This document shows, piece after piece, positions 8,534 through 19,863 of a DNA stretch of 64,000 nt (positions are counted from its first letter, which is position 1; each line of letters begins with the position of its first letter). The position numbers and the translations under genes are program-made. The notes below the pieces were generated by a model. The model was not told the origin of the DNA. It did not search any database and was given only the letters and a program-made list of their open reading frames with translations. The DNA is from Flavobacteriaceae bacterium (GTDB lineage: Bacteria > Bacteroidota > Bacteroidia > Flavobacteriales > Flavobacteriaceae). Location of the stretch: NCBI GenBank assembly GCA_029248405.1, contig JAQWJJ010000008.1, positions 79,066-143,065 on the forward strand. Direction: 5' to 3'.

Positions 8534-9802
8534 TTAGTTAGCAGTCTTGGCCTCTACTTTAGCTTTAGCTGCTTTATACTCTGTATTCATGCCTAATTGA
8601 CTGTAAAGGTTCATGAGTGTTCTCAAAACTTCAACATTATCCGGAACAGTCACTGAGGCTGATTCTAAATAAGGCAAGGCCTCTTGATACATCCCACGGC
8701 GCACCTCTTTAAGCTCATCATATCGCAAGTTATCTGCGCGTGAGGTTCCGAGATTATTCATTTCTTCAACAATAGCACCTTCACCCTGAAGAATGATAGA
8801 AGCCATATTGATTTGCGCATAAGCATACTTTGGGTCCAACTCTAAAGCCTTTGAATAGTAGATTTTGGCATCATCAATATTGCCTAAAGTCATGGCGCTC
8901 ACCCCTAGGTTATAATAAAGCTCAGGATTATTAGGATCAGTTTCGATCACCTCCTGCATGACAGTATTGTACTTTGCCAAATCTCCCATTTTATATGCCA
9001 AATCTGCTTCAGAACGCATTAAATTAGTATCTCCAGGATTAGCTGCACGAGCACGTGCCATTAAGGCAACAGCTTGATCATCCATACCCTTATTGATATA
9101 GATTAACGTGACCTTTTGAAGCAAATCGGATTCTACAGAGGCTGTTTTGCTGTCAGATGCATTGTCGTAAAGACCAAAGCGCACCGCAGTATCTCGCTCT
9201 TCCTTAGAACCAAATAGCACTGCCTCTCCAGTATCTTTACTTGTCGCATAATACTCTTGTTGCACACCAGTATACCCTAGATCCAAGAGCTGTGTATAAT
9301 AGGTCAATGCTTGATCAAAAAATCCGCCGTTGGTCAAGTTTCCTGCCGCATAATACAAGAAGGAGGTGTCTGCTGGGCTCAGTTTGTAGCCGTCAGCCAA
9401 TAATTGAGCAGCCTTCTGATAATCCTGCACATTTTGCGCCTCAATGGCTTTATTCACAAAAACTTCCTTTACAGTGCCAACGATTCTGTTGTATCGCTCC
9501 TGGTCGTCATTATCTAACACTCTGTCCTTTAGTGTCGATAAGGAACGTACGGCCATATTGAGTTTATTGTCAGGGACAGATTCTCCTGCAGCCAATAATG
9601 CCTCTGACTTGGCCAAGTAAAATTGATTGACCAATCCGGCGTCAGCACCGCCCAAAAGCGGCTCTGCTTGGTTCAAAAACACCAGGGCCTCAGAATACTT
9701 GCTCCCGGACAAAGCTTTTTCGGCTTTTTTAATCTCCTTTTTTTGCCCAAAGGCCACTGTCGTAAGTGCTAGGGCACCGATAACTATGTATTTATTCATC
9801 AT
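8534..9802 (-). CDS. Secreted or periplasmic tetratricopeptide repeat protein
   Basis: 422 residues starting with a signal peptide (MMNKYIVIGALALTTVAFG, then QKKE). Several TPR units follow. The clearest is PELYYNLGVSAMTLGNIDDA near residue 290, followed by the consensus-like AKIYYSKALELDPKYAYAQI. TPRs are protein-docking scaffolds; the partner cannot be told. It lies directly downstream of gyrA on the same strand with a 35-base gap, an arrangement I associate with flavobacteria. Confidence 0.85.
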   Translation of the reverse strand: MMNKYIVIGALALTTVAFGQKKEIKKAEKALSGSKYSEALVFLNQAEPLLGGADAGLVNQFYLAKSEALLAAGESVPDNKLNMAVRSLSTLKDRVLDNDDQERYNRIVGTVKEVFVNKAIEAQNVQDYQKAAQLLADGYKLSPADTSFLYYAAGNLTNGGFFDQALTYYTQLLDLGYTGVQQEYYATSKDTGEAVLFGSKEERDTAVRFGLYDNASDSKTASVESDLLQKVTLIYINKGMDDQAVALMARARAANPGDTNLMRSEADLAYKMGDLAKYNTVMQEVIETDPNNPELYYNLGVSAMTLGNIDDAKIYYSKALELDPKYAYAQINMASIILQGEGAIVEEMNNLGTSRADNLRYDELKEVRRGMYQEALPYLESASVTVPDNVEVLRTLMNLYSQLGMNTEYKAAKAKVEAKTAN

Positions 9803-9837
9803 TTTAAACTTAATTGTTCTTCGTTTTTATTGATTTA

Positions 9838-12357
9838 TTATTCATTACTATTTTCCGTAACATCCCCTTGTGGTGCATCGGCTTGTTGTTGATCTGCTGC
9901 TTCAACATCTACGACATCCTCATCGTGCATGACCTTGGCCACAGCAGCTATTGAATCATCTTCACGCACCTTGATCAAACGCACGCCCTGAGTCGCGCGA
10001 CCCATCACACGAAGATCCTCTACTGCCATTCTTATGGCGATACCAGACTTGTTGATGATCATCAAATCATCGAGGTCCGTAACATTTTTGATGGCGACCA
10101 GATTACCCGTTTTTTCAGTAATATTAATGGTCTTGACACCTTTTCCGCCGCGATTAGTGATCCTGTAGTCTTCAATACTGGAACGTTTTCCGTAGCCATT
10201 TTCAGTAACAACCAAAATATCCGACTCCGCATCATCTACAGCAATCATGCCAATGACCTCGTCCTTATCATGACCAAGTGTGATGCCGCGGACACCAGAG
10301 GCGCCACGACCCATAGGACGTGTTTTTTCTTCTTCAAATCGAATGGCCTTACCAGAACGCACTGCTAACATCACTTGGCTATCGCCTGTAGTGAGTTTTA
10401 CTTCAAGCAACTCGTCATCTTCCTTAATGGTAATGGCATTGATGCCATTGGTTCGTGGCCGAGAATATTGCTCTAAAGAAGTTTTTTTCACTTGACCTTG
10501 TTTGGTGGCCATAATGACATAATGACTATTGATATAATCCTCATCCTTAAGGTCTTGAGTGCAAATAAACGCCTTGACTTTGTCGTCTTGCTCAATATTG
10601 ATCAAGTTTTGTATCGCACGACCCTTGGAGGTTTTACTTCCTTCTGGTATTTCAAAAACCCGCATCCAAAAACATTTGCCTTTTTGAGTAAAAAACAACA
10701 TGTATTGGTGATTCGTCCCGACAAATAGATGTTCTAAAAAGTCTTCATTCCTTGTCGAAGAAGCCTTCTGTCCCACTCCGCCGCGGTTCTGTGTTTTATA
10801 TTCTGTCAAAGGGGTGCGTTTGATATAACCCGCATGACTTATAGTGATGACAACCTGTTCATCCGGGATCAAGTCCGTTATACTGACGTCACCACCCGCA
10901 TATTCAATTTGTGAACGGCGCGAATCACCATACTTTTCTTTTATTTCGGCAAGCTCATCCTTGATGATCGCCATGCGACGGTCTTTCTTGTCCAGAATAT
11001 CTTTATAATCCTCGATGGTCTTCATCAAGTCATCATATTCACTGCGCAACTTGTCTTGCTCTAATCCTGTAAGCTGGCGCAAACGCATCTCAACAATCGC
11101 CTTGGCCTGAATATCAGAGAGCTTAAAACGATCGATCAGCCGGGCCTTTGCTTCATCTGCATTGGCAGAAGAGCGGATAAGCGCGATGACCTCGTCTATG
11201 TGGTCCGAAGCAATAATGAGCCCCTCGAGTATGTGTGCCCGTTCTTCAGCTTTGCGCAAGAGGAATTGCGTGCGTCGCGTCACCACTTCATGACGGTGTT
11301 CCACAAAATAATGAATCAACTCCTTGACGTTCAATAACTGTGGACGCCCCTTGACTAACGCTATATTGTTGACACTGAAACTAGATTGAAGTGCTGTGTA
11401 TTTGAACAACATATTCAATACAATGTTCGGGACGGCGTCGCGCTTCAAGATATAAACAATACGCATCCCGTCTCGATCGGACTCGTCTCGAATATTACTG
11501 ATGCCTTCAATTTTCTTTTCGTTGACCAGATCAGCAGTCTTCTTAATCATGTCGGCCTTATTGACTTGGTATGGAATCTCTGAAACGACAATACACTCAC
11601 GGCCGTCGACCTCTTCAAACATGGCCTTACCGCGCATTACAATGCGCCCACGCCCTGTCATAAAGGCATCCTTTACCCCTTCATAGCCATAGATCACACC
11701 ACCTGTTGGAAAGTCAGGTGCCTTGATGTGCGTGATCAATTCCTCTATGTCAATGTCATTGTTGTTGATGTACGCGACGGTTCCGTCAATGACTTCCGAC
11801 AGATTATGCGGCGGCATATTAGTGGCCATAACTACAGCAATTCCCGAAGCACCATTAATGAGCAGACCAGGCACCTTGGTAGGCAGCACTGTTGGTTCGT
11901 ATAACGTATCGTCAAAATTGAGCTTAAGATCTACAGTCTCCTTGTCAATATCTGCAAGCATGTCGTCAGATATTTTTTGCATGCGCGCTTCTGTATATCG
12001 CATAGCGGCAGGACTATCTCCGTCGATTGAACCAAAGTTACCTTGACCATCGACCAACATATAGCGCAAACTCCATTCTTGAGCCATTCGCACCATCGCA
12101 TCGTATACAGAAGTGTCGCCATGCGGGTGGTATTTTCCAAGCACCTCACCGACAATACGCGCTGATTTCTTGTGGGCAGTATTGGCCCGAACCCCCAGTT
12201 CGTGCATCCCAAATAACACCCTACGGTGCACAGGTTTCATTCCGTCGCGCACATCTGGAAGAGCACGTGACACAATGACCGACATCGAGTAATCGATGTA
12301 GGCCGACTTCATTTCATCCTCAATATTGATTGGGATCAACTTTTCGCCTTCAGCCAT
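9838..12357 (-). CDS. gyrA: DNA gyrase subunit A
   Basis: An 839-residue type II topoisomerase A subunit. The catalytic Tyr121 is in MRYTEAR. The quinolone-determining segment reads [10 protein letters not shown], with Thr82 and Asp86 at the sites of E. coli Ser83 and Asp87. The C-terminal beta-pinwheel contains the GyrA box variant QNRGGVG at about residue 530, which separates it from ParC. The acidic Gln/Asp-rich tail is normal for the phylum. With GyrB it introduces negative supercoils. It is divergent from clpC across about 270 bases. Confidence 0.97.
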   Translation of the reverse strand: MAEGEKLIPINIEDEMKSAYIDYSMSVIVSRALPDVRDGMKPVHRRVLFGMHELGVRANTAHKKSARIVGEVLGKYHPHGDTSVYDAMVRMAQEWSLRYMLVDGQGNFGSIDGDSPAAMRYTEARMQKISDDMLADIDKETVDLKLNFDDTLYEPTVLPTKVPGLLINGASGIAVVMATNMPPHNLSEVIDGTVAYINNNDIDIEELITHIKAPDFPTGGVIYGYEGVKDAFMTGRGRIVMRGKAMFEEVDGRECIVVSEIPYQVNKADMIKKTADLVNEKKIEGISNIRDESDRDGMRIVYILKRDAVPNIVLNMLFKYTALQSSFSVNNIALVKGRPQLLNVKELIHYFVEHRHEVVTRRTQFLLRKAEERAHILEGLIIASDHIDEVIALIRSSANADEAKARLIDRFKLSDIQAKAIVEMRLRQLTGLEQDKLRSEYDDLMKTIEDYKDILDKKDRRMAIIKDELAEIKEKYGDSRRSQIEYAGGDVSITDLIPDEQVVITISHAGYIKRTPLTEYKTQNRGGVGQKASSTRNEDFLEHLFVGTNHQYMLFFTQKGKCFWMRVFEIPEGSKTSKGRAIQNLINIEQDDKVKAFICTQDLKDEDYINSHYVIMATKQGQVKKTSLEQYSRPRTNGINAITIKEDDELLEVKLTTGDSQVMLAVRSGKAIRFEEEKTRPMGRGASGVRGITLGHDKDEVIGMIAVDDAESDILVVTENGYGKRSSIEDYRITNRGGKGVKTINITEKTGNLVAIKNVTDLDDLMIINKSGIAIRMAVEDLRVMGRATQGVRLIKVREDDSIAAVAKVMHDEDVVDVEAADQQQADAPQGDVTENSNE

Positions 12358-12626
12358 AACTATTTACAGTAATTTTAATGATACAAACTAATGACACAAT
12401 ATACGTCAATTTCTCAGCCTTTACAGGCCTTTAAGCCCACATTATTCGCTTATTTATTAACAAAAAATAAAGGCTTTTCAGTTGATAACTAAACCGCTTT
12501 AGATTTTGATATTTAGGATAATTTTCATCCATTTACTCAATAAGTACAAGTCTGGCATTTATTTTGCGATGATTGACACTAATAACCCCTTCTGTTGCGC
12601 ATGTTGCGCGGCAAAAAAATAATCCT
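12358..12626. promoter_or_regulatory. Divergent gyrA/clpC promoter region
   Basis: 269 bases without a gene separate the two start codons, so promoters for both must lie here. I find only imperfect versions of the Bacteroidota -7 box: TTAGTTTG on the reverse strand near 12384, and TTATTTTG on the forward strand near 12560. No CIRCE or other stress operator was recognised. Confidence 0.4.
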
Positions 12627-15179
12627 ATGGAAGATAATTTTTCACCAAGAGTAAAAGACGTCATTGCCTTCAGTAAAGAGGAAGCACTTCGTCTTGGCCA
12701 CGATTTTATTGGCACAGAGCATCTTATGTTAGGCCTTTTGCGCGACGGAAATGGTAAAGCCATCAGTATATTAAACGCTCTTGATGTGGATTTGAATCAT
12801 TTGCGCAGAAAAGTTGAGATTCTGAGTCCAGCCAATGCCGAAGGTACCCTTGCGCCACAAGACAAAAAAAACCTGCACTTGACGCGACAGGCAGAGCGTG
12901 CGCTCAAAACAACCTTCCTGGAGGCAAAATTATTCCAAAGCAGCGCCATCAATACGGCTCATTTACTGCTTTGTATTTTGCGTAATGAAAACGATCCTAC
13001 CACAAAACTGCTGCACAAAATGAATGTTGATTACGATGGTGTCAAGGAAGAGTTCAAAGAAATGCTTGTCAAAGATGACGACTATGCAGAGCCAAAAGGC
13101 CAGGCGTTCTCAGATTCTGAAGAAGCGACACCGAATCAAGATTCAGATCAATTATTCACTTCGGCTGGAAATAACAAAGGCCAGAAGAAGTCGAAAACCC
13201 CTGTCCTGGATAATTTTGGACGCGATTTAACAGCGCTTGCCGAGGAAGGCAAACTTGACCCTGTTGTGGGTAGAGAAAATGAAATACAGCGCGTCTCTCA
13301 GATTTTGAGCCGTCGTAAGAAAAACAACCCGCTCCTCATTGGGGAACCCGGGGTGGGCAAATCTGCCATTGCAGAAGGATTAGCACTGAGGATCATCCAA
13401 CACAAAGTATCCAGAATTTTATACGACAAGCGTGTGGTCACTCTCGACTTAGCGAGTCTTGTCGCGGGCACGAAATACCGTGGCCAATTTGAAGAGCGCA
13501 TGAAAGCGGTCATGAACGAATTAGAAAAGAACGACGACATTATTTTGTTCATCGATGAAATACATACCATTGTTGGGGCTGGAGGTGCCGCTGGCTCCTT
13601 AGATGCTTCGAATATGTTCAAACCAGCACTAGCAAGAGGCGAAATCCAATGCATTGGCGCCACAACATTAGACGAGTACCGTCAATACATCGAAAAAGAC
13701 GGTGCCTTAGAGCGGCGTTTTCAAAAAGTTCTGGTAGAACCAACAACGGTTGAGGAAACCATTGAAATTCTTCAAAACATTCGCGACAAATATGAAGCCC
13801 ACCACAATGTGAGCTATACCGATGAAGCGCTACTGGCTTGTGTCAAGTTGACCAACCGATACATGAGCGAAAGATTCTTGCCAGACAAAGCTATTGACGC
13901 ACTAGACGAAGCGGGTTCGCGCGTACACATTACTAATATCCACGTTCCAGAGAAGATCCTTGAAATTGAGGCCAAACTTGACGAAGTGAGAGCCATGAAA
14001 AATTCTGTCGTGAAAAAACAGAAATACGAAGAAGCTGCCAAACTTCGTGACGATGAAAAAACACTAGAGAAGGATTTGAGTAGTGCGCAAGAAGCTTGGG
14101 AAGCAGAATCAAAGTTACACCGTGAAAAAGTGACAGAAGATGATGTGGCACAGGTCATTGCCATGATGACTGGTGTTCCAGTGCGGCGCATCAACCAAAA
14201 CGAAAGCAACAAACTTGCCGCGCTACCCGACCGCATTAAAGGCAAGGTGATCGGTCAAGACGAAGCGGTGTCTAAAGTTGTGAAGGCCATCCAACGTAAT
14301 CGTGCGGGACTAAAGGACCCTAATAAACCTATTGGCTCGTTTATATTTCTGGGGCAGACAGGTGTAGGCAAGACGCAACTTGCCAAAGTTTTGGCCAGAG
14401 AATTATTCGACAGCGAAACAGCATTAGTGCGCATCGATATGAGTGAGTACATGGAAAAATTCGCCATATCACGTCTTATTGGTGCACCTCCGGGCTATGT
14501 CGGTTATGAAGAAGGTGGCCAACTCACAGAAAAAATCAGACGCAAGCCTTACGCAGTGCTCTTGCTGGACGAAATTGAAAAGGCGCATCCTGATGTGTTC
14601 AATATGTTGCTTCAAGTACTTGACGACGGATTCATCACTGATAGTTTAGGGCGCAAAATTGATTTTAGAAATACGATCATCATCATGACCTCTAATATTG
14701 GTTCGCGCACACTCAAAGACTTCGGTCAAGGAGTAGGTTTTGGCACTGCAGCAAAAGCGTTGCAGGCAGACGACAATGCCAAAAGCATCATTGAAAATGC
14801 ATTAAAGAAGGCTTTTGCTCCAGAATTCTTGAACCGAATTGATGATGTGTTGTTTTTCAATGCTTTAGAGCTAGAAGACATCCATAAGATCATTGATATC
14901 GAGCTCGAGAAATTACTTTTACGCATCAAGAGCTTGGGCTATTCCCTTGAACTTACCGCAAAAGCCAAAGACTATATCGCAGACAAAGGGTTTGACAAAA
15001 AGTATGGTGCGCGACCGCTCAATCGAGCGCTCCAGAAATATGTCGAAGATGCCCTGGCCGAAGAAATCATCAATGCCAAGTTAAAAGAGGGCGATGAACT
15101 CTTAATGGATTTAGACGTTGACAATGATACCCTAAAAGTCACGGTGAAATCAGTAAAAAAGAAAAAGAAGGAGTCCTAA
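12627..15179 (+). CDS. clpC: ATP-dependent Clp protease ATPase ClpC
   Basis: 850 residues from the ATG at 12627, where the conserved MEDNFSPRVKDVIAFSKEEA begins; an upstream in-frame start adds only non-family sequence. Order: Clp N-domain repeats (1-150), AAA1 with Walker A GEPGVGKS at 239-246, a UVR-type middle region around KYEEAAKLRDDEK (about 455-490), and AAA2 with GQTGVGKT at 576-583. GVGFG near 710 matches the ClpP-docking loop. It unfolds substrates for ClpP, typically with adaptor proteins, in protein quality control. The UVR motif and M-domain length mark it as ClpC rather than ClpA or ClpB. Confidence 0.96.
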   Translation: MEDNFSPRVKDVIAFSKEEALRLGHDFIGTEHLMLGLLRDGNGKAISILNALDVDLNHLRRKVEILSPANAEGTLAPQDKKNLHLTRQAERALKTTFLEAKLFQSSAINTAHLLLCILRNENDPTTKLLHKMNVDYDGVKEEFKEMLVKDDDYAEPKGQAFSDSEEATPNQDSDQLFTSAGNNKGQKKSKTPVLDNFGRDLTALAEEGKLDPVVGRENEIQRVSQILSRRKKNNPLLIGEPGVGKSAIAEGLALRIIQHKVSRILYDKRVVTLDLASLVAGTKYRGQFEERMKAVMNELEKNDDIILFIDEIHTIVGAGGAAGSLDASNMFKPALARGEIQCIGATTLDEYRQYIEKDGALERRFQKVLVEPTTVEETIEILQNIRDKYEAHHNVSYTDEALLACVKLTNRYMSERFLPDKAIDALDEAGSRVHITNIHVPEKILEIEAKLDEVRAMKNSVVKKQKYEEAAKLRDDEKTLEKDLSSAQEAWEAESKLHREKVTEDDVAQVIAMMTGVPVRRINQNESNKLAALPDRIKGKVIGQDEAVSKVVKAIQRNRAGLKDPNKPIGSFIFLGQTGVGKTQLAKVLARELFDSETALVRIDMSEYMEKFAISRLIGAPPGYVGYEEGGQLTEKIRRKPYAVLLLDEIEKAHPDVFNMLLQVLDDGFITDSLGRKIDFRNTIIIMTSNIGSRTLKDFGQGVGFGTAAKALQADDNAKSIIENALKKAFAPEFLNRIDDVLFFNALELEDIHKIIDIELEKLLLRIKSLGYSLELTAKAKDYIADKGFDKKYGARPLNRALQKYVEDALAEEIINAKLKEGDELLMDLDVDNDTLKVTVKSVKKKKKES

Positions 15180-15210
15180 GACCCTGCTTCATGATTTTTC
15201 TACTGATGAT

Positions 15211-16134
15211 TTATGGGCTCATGAATTTTAATGCGGCCCATTGACCGTCCTTATTACGGCCATTGACAAAATAAAGGCCTGAAGACAAAGCACCCAACGC
15301 CCAGTCGAGCGACTGGAGATTATTGATTGCTCTATTTTCAATGACCCGACCCCTGAAATCTGTGAGCAATAACCTTGTCATGTCTTGAACATTTTTCAAC
15401 GACAAGACCCCTAAAGATTTGTTGTAAACACCCATAAACTTTGGCTTAATGCTCAACTCCGGCTGCGCCAACAATGGCGCACAACTGCTGATAGAATCTA
15501 AATTTGTGTAGAATGGTATTCCATTTTTGAAAAAACAACTTAAGGCACCAACTTGATTGATGTCCGGAAATCCACTTGGGGCATTGATCAGTGACAAAGA
15601 ACCAACCCCTTCAATCCACACACAAGTATTGTTGCTGTTTTGATTAGAAGGGCTAGGACTCATATAAAAATGTCGGTATTCATTGCCGTTCACTAGAGGT
15701 CTCGAAATGATACTGTCCACAATAAAGTAGCCTGCATTTTGAGGAAATGGTGTGATCGGGTTGCTCATTTCAATGGAGTCGCCTACAGACATCGAAAAGT
15801 CATAAAGTAGATATTCCTGAGAGGTTCCATCGACCTCTGTTTTTCTCAAAAATACACGTCGGGCACTTTGATCCTCACGCAATAAAAACGATCTTGAAAT
15901 GTAATGAAAGCCATCCAAAACCTTATAGAAAGTATCATTCACAATTGTATCTCCGTTAGTGAAATACGTATCGGTCAAACAGCCGAAATAACAATTGGTG
16001 AAATGCCATTCATTGAATCCATTAAGCAAAGGTTCATATTGCTGACTGTAAGCATTGATGGGTCTAAAGAAACCCACAAAAAGTAAGGCTATTAGGACAA
16101 TACGCTGCCATGTCACGTGTCTAAAACAACTCAT
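15211..16134 (-). CDS. Secreted protein with type IX secretion C-terminal sorting domain
   Basis: About 307 residues from the ATG at 16134 (an upstream in-frame start at 16167 lies deeper in hutH). The N-terminus has a signal peptide, IVLIALLFVGFFRPINAYS, ending before QQYEP. The last 80 residues form a type A sorting domain, with ITDFRG-like LLLTDFRGRV and LSSGLYFVNG, the pattern recognised by the T9SS. The middle 200 residues resemble no enzyme I know. The start overlaps the end of hutH by 14 bases. It is a likely secreted or surface-attached cargo of the system served by PorX and PorQ in this window. Confidence 0.8.
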   Translation of the reverse strand: MSCFRHVTWQRIVLIALLFVGFFRPINAYSQQYEPLLNGFNEWHFTNCYFGCLTDTYFTNGDTIVNDTFYKVLDGFHYISRSFLLREDQSARRVFLRKTEVDGTSQEYLLYDFSMSVGDSIEMSNPITPFPQNAGYFIVDSIISRPLVNGNEYRHFYMSPSPSNQNSNNTCVWIEGVGSLSLINAPSGFPDINQVGALSCFFKNGIPFYTNLDSISSCAPLLAQPELSIKPKFMGVYNKSLGVLSLKNVQDMTRLLLTDFRGRVIENRAINNLQSLDWALGALSSGLYFVNGRNKDGQWAALKFMSP

Positions 16135-17629
16135 CAGGATCAATATTGAGGTGTTCAAGAAAGTCAATAGCCTGCTGAATATCGGTGCTGAAAATACGGT
16201 CTTGATCTACTAATGGCACGTCTTCCCGAAAAGCCCTGAGCACAGATGTTAAAAAGTCCGATGTCGCATGATTATTTCTAAAAGACATCGCCTGTGATGC
16301 ATTGATCAATTCAATAGCCAATATGGTCGTGACATTGTTCAAAATTTGATCACATTTGGTGGCGGCATTTGCCCCCATACTCACATGGTCTTCTTGACCA
16401 TTGGAAGACACAATGGAGTCCACTGAGGCCGGTGTGGCCAATTGCTTGTTTTGACTCACAATACTTGCTGCGGTATATTGCAAAATCATCAGGCCACTGT
16501 TAAGACCTGGGTTTTGCACCAAGAACGCAGGAAGCCCTCTTGTCCCGCTAATCAATTGATAGGTACGGCGTTCAGATATACTCCCCAATTCTGCCATGGC
16601 AATTGCCATAAAATCCAAACCAAAGGCCAGTGGCTGTCCATGAAAATTTCCACCAGAAATGATTTTATCTGCCGCGCCAAATACTAATGGGTTATCGGTT
16701 ACAGAGTTGATCTCGGTATGGAAGGTATTGTGCACAAACGATATGGTATCTTTTGTTGCCCCATGCACCTGAGGAACACATCGAAAGGAGTATGGGTCTT
16801 GTACCTTTTTGTTGGGCTCGAGCGCCATTTGACTGTCCGCAATAAAAGCTGTAATCCGCTCTGCTGTCTTGATTTGCCCTGCATGAGGACGGACCAAATG
16901 AATCATCGCATCCAAAGCACTGTTGTTGCAATTAAAGGCCTCCATTGAGAGCGCCGCAATCATGTCTGACAAATACATCAAACGATAGCTCTTGATCAAG
17001 GCATTTACGCCATAAGCACTCATGAACTGAGTACCATTAAGTAATGCCAATCCTTCCTTAGCCGCCAACGTAATGGGCATCCAATCGTAATTTTTTAAAA
17101 CTATTTCGGCGGCTAAAGGTCCTTTTGGGCCATGAAAATATCCTTTACCCAGAAGCGGCAATGACAAATGCGCCAGTGGCGCTAAATCTCCCGAAGCCCC
17201 CAAACTGCCTTGCTGGTAAACGATAGGCATGAGATCGTGATTATAAAAATCAATCAATCGCTGGACGGTTTGAAGGTGTACGCCGCTGTAACCATAACTC
17301 AGCGACTGAATTTTGAGCAACAGCATGATCTTGACGATATCCGGAGGAACAGTAGGCCCTGTCCCACAGGCATGAGATACAACAATATTTTCTTGCAACT
17401 GAGCCAAGTCTTTTGCAGAAATCGAAGTGTCGCACAACGAACCAAATCCAGTATTGATGCCATAGATTGGCTTCTTTGCCGATGCAAGTTTATCATGCAG
17501 ATAGGCATAAGAGTGCTCTATGGCGTCAATCGCCTCAGGACTCAGAGCCAGCGGACTCTGTTGTTCCAAAATGCGATAAACAGTGGCTATTTTTAATGGC
17601 GCAGTGCTGATATAATGAAGCTCATTCAT
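16121..17629 (-). CDS. hutH: Histidine ammonia-lyase
   Basis: 502 residues from the ATG at 17629 (MNELHYIS, the family-typical start); another ATG at 17647 would add six residues. The Ala-Ser-Gly triad at 145-147 in GSLGASGDLAPLAHL forms the MIO cofactor. The SHACGTG stretch, with His at the selectivity position, favours histidine over tyrosine or phenylalanine as substrate. It converts histidine to trans-urocanate, the first step of histidine breakdown. No hutU, hutI or hutG lies in this window, so the rest of the pathway must be elsewhere. Confidence 0.93.
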   Translation of the reverse strand: MNELHYISTAPLKIATVYRILEQQSPLALSPEAIDAIEHSYAYLHDKLASAKKPIYGINTGFGSLCDTSISAKDLAQLQENIVVSHACGTGPTVPPDIVKIMLLLKIQSLSYGYSGVHLQTVQRLIDFYNHDLMPIVYQQGSLGASGDLAPLAHLSLPLLGKGYFHGPKGPLAAEIVLKNYDWMPITLAAKEGLALLNGTQFMSAYGVNALIKSYRLMYLSDMIAALSMEAFNCNNSALDAMIHLVRPHAGQIKTAERITAFIADSQMALEPNKKVQDPYSFRCVPQVHGATKDTISFVHNTFHTEINSVTDNPLVFGAADKIISGGNFHGQPLAFGLDFMAIAMAELGSISERRTYQLISGTRGLPAFLVQNPGLNSGLMILQYTAASIVSQNKQLATPASVDSIVSSNGQEDHVSMGANAATKCDQILNNVTTILAIELINASQAMSFRNNHATSDFLTSVLRAFREDVPLVDQDRIFSTDIQQAIDFLEHLNIDPDELF

Positions 17630-17814
17630 GAGGTCGAATTTAAGCATAAATATGCAAAGAATAAATCAGTTGCATCAAAATAACTCAGAGGTATATTGCT
17701 CTTGGCTGCACCCATTTTATTTAAGGTGCCTACACTCTTTTGCTGTAGATGTGTCCTACTCAAGAATTGTTGATAACATCACTCCTGCTGTCCCATCGAC
17801 TAGGTCGATTTTAT

Positions 17815-17822
17815 TAAATTTG
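17815..17822 (+). promoter_or_regulatory. -7 box for gcvT
   Basis: TAAATTTG matches the Bacteroidota TAnnTTTG box 20 bases before the gcvT start. No clear TTG element is found at the expected distance. Confidence 0.45.
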
Positions 17823-17842
17823 TAAGACTAAAAATCCACATT

Positions 17843-18928
17843 ATGAAACAAACTGCGCTAACAAAATTACACGAAGCTCTCGGGGCCAAAATTGTGCCAT
17901 TTGCAGGCTACCTCATGCCCGTATCTTACGAGGGCGTTAACGCGGAGCACGAAACTGTGCGCGGCGGCGTGGGTGTTTTTGACGTGTCACATATGGGCGA
18001 GTTTTTTATTGAAGGCCCGCAAGCCTTGGACTTGATTCAATCAATCTGTAGTAATGACGCCTCTGTAATGGCAGATGGTCAAGCACAATATAGCTGCATG
18101 CCCAATGCCGACAATGGAATTGTCGATGATTTGATCATTTACAGATTTAACCAAGAGCGCTATATGCTGGTGGTCAACGCGTCCAATATTCAAAAAGACT
18201 GGGATTGGATTGAACAACACAACACTATGGGCGCCCTGATGACCAACCGTTCTGACGATTACTCTTTATTGGCGGTTCAGGGACCAAAAGCCATCGATGT
18301 TTTACAACAATTAACGGCTCTTGATTTATCTGCTTTAAAGTTTTACACCTTTACCCAGGGTACGGTAGCAGAGTTGAATGACGTCATTGTTAGTGCGACT
18401 GGGTATACCGGTAGTGGTGGTTTTGAAGTCTACTGCAAAAATGATCAAGCTCAGGCGTTGTGGACCGCCTTATTTGAAGCCGGACAACCCAGCCAAATAA
18501 AACCCATCGGCCTTGCGGCAAGGGATACACTCAGACTCGAAATGGGTTATTGCTTGTACGGTAATGACATCGACGACCAAACCTCGCCAATTGAAGCTGG
18601 ATTGGGGTGGATCACCAAGTTCAACAAAGCGTTTACCAACCATGAAGCGCTCGCAAACCAAAAACTCTTGGGGCCTCAACGAAAATTGGTCGCCTTCGAA
18701 TTGAAAGATCGTGGTATTCCACGTCAAGGCTACCGCATATTAGATGCGCAAGCCAATCCTATTGGACAGGTCACCAGTGGCACCATGTCTCCTTCTTTAG
18801 GCAAAGGCATAGGACTGGGCTACGTCACCAGTGCCAACAAGGATTTGGGGACGAGAATTTTTATAGAAATTCGTCAAAAATCCGTAGCTGCAGAGATTGT
18901 TCGTTTGCCTTTTTATAAAAAAGCATAG
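17843..18928 (+). CDS. gcvT: Aminomethyltransferase, glycine cleavage T protein
   Basis: 361 residues, the usual size. The family stretches [21 protein letters not shown] and [20 protein letters not shown] are visible. The protein takes the aminomethyl group from the H protein and forms methylene-tetrahydrofolate and ammonia in the glycine cleavage complex. gcvP and gcvH are not in the window. An SDR-family gene begins 3 bases after its stop, and a -7 box lies just upstream. Confidence 0.96.
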   Translation: MKQTALTKLHEALGAKIVPFAGYLMPVSYEGVNAEHETVRGGVGVFDVSHMGEFFIEGPQALDLIQSICSNDASVMADGQAQYSCMPNADNGIVDDLIIYRFNQERYMLVVNASNIQKDWDWIEQHNTMGALMTNRSDDYSLLAVQGPKAIDVLQQLTALDLSALKFYTFTQGTVAELNDVIVSATGYTGSGGFEVYCKNDQAQALWTALFEAGQPSQIKPIGLAARDTLRLEMGYCLYGNDIDDQTSPIEAGLGWITKFNKAFTNHEALANQKLLGPQRKLVAFELKDRGIPRQGYRILDAQANPIGQVTSGTMSPSLGKGIGLGYVTSANKDLGTRIFIEIRQKSVAAEIVRLPFYKKA

Positions 18929-18931
18929 CGC

Positions 18932-19807
18932 ATGCCAGGGCACACCACCACTCCAAAAATTTTGATCCTTGGGGGAAGTGGGTTTATTGGACATGCGCTC
19001 TACAAGGAGTTGCAGTCATTTTTTCAAGTATATGGGACACACACAGGCGCCTCTGAATTGTTTCAGAAAAATCAAGCGTTTGTCCGTTACGACTGCAATC
19101 AAGACGATTTGCAGGAAGTTTTGGATTTGACCAAGCCTGATTTAATTATTGTTGCACACCGCAGCAATGTGGCAAAAGGGGTGCGGGACCTGAAGATACT
19201 GACCGAATATTGTCAAGAAAACAGTGCTTTTTTGATGTTCTTGTCGCACGTTATGGTCTTCGACGCAGTAAAGAAATTCCCGTCATATACCCAAGATCGT
19301 CCCCAAAGTGAATCACAAATTGGGCGCTACTTCATGACCCTAGAAAGAATCGTTCAAGCGCTGCCGAGCCACCTCTATTGCATCGTTAGATTGTCAATGG
19401 TTTTGGGCTTCAATAGCCCCCTAATGGAATTGATCAAAAAAAGTATCGCCTCAAAAACACCGATAGAAGTTTTTCCAAATTTGATAGTTAGTGCCACCTC
19501 AATAAATTTAGTGGTTCGCCACATGCACTACTTGATCAACAAAAAAGCCATAGGGATTTACCATATTGCCAGTCAGGACGTGATGCACCACAGTGATTTG
19601 ATTCAGGAAATCTGTCAGAAGCTCGCGATCCAAAATCCTTTGATCAAAAACGTATACCACTCTAATGATGACCAATACCTGGCCTTATTGAGTCGAGGCA
19701 ACCAATGGCCAGATTTTCTTGACTTTACCCTCGATCAGGTGCTCGACACCTGCACCCTGAGTCATATCGACACACCAAAGTCAATGTTACAAATAGGGCT
19801 TAATTAG
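18932..19807 (+). CDS. NAD-dependent epimerase/RmlD-like sugar nucleotide-binding protein
   Basis: A 291-residue short-chain dehydrogenase-type protein with the nucleotide-binding motif ILILGGSGFIGHAL at residues 10-23. The overall layout resembles dTDP-4-dehydrorhamnose reductase (RmlD). The usual catalytic YxxxK is present only loosely (IGRYFMTLERI), so the reaction is uncertain. It begins 3 bases after gcvT and is probably cotranscribed with it. No other nucleotide-sugar genes are adjacent, so I do not assign a pathway. Confidence 0.75.
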   Translation: MPGHTTTPKILILGGSGFIGHALYKELQSFFQVYGTHTGASELFQKNQAFVRYDCNQDDLQEVLDLTKPDLIIVAHRSNVAKGVRDLKILTEYCQENSAFLMFLSHVMVFDAVKKFPSYTQDRPQSESQIGRYFMTLERIVQALPSHLYCIVRLSMVLGFNSPLMELIKKSIASKTPIEVFPNLIVSATSINLVVRHMHYLINKKAIGIYHIASQDVMHHSDLIQEICQKLAIQNPLIKNVYHSNDDQYLALLSRGNQWPDFLDFTLDQVLDTCTLSHIDTPKSMLQIGLN

Positions 19808-19863
19808 TGTCCTTTTATGGTCAAATATTGAAGTCAACTATTTTTTAGACGCACTGGAATTTA

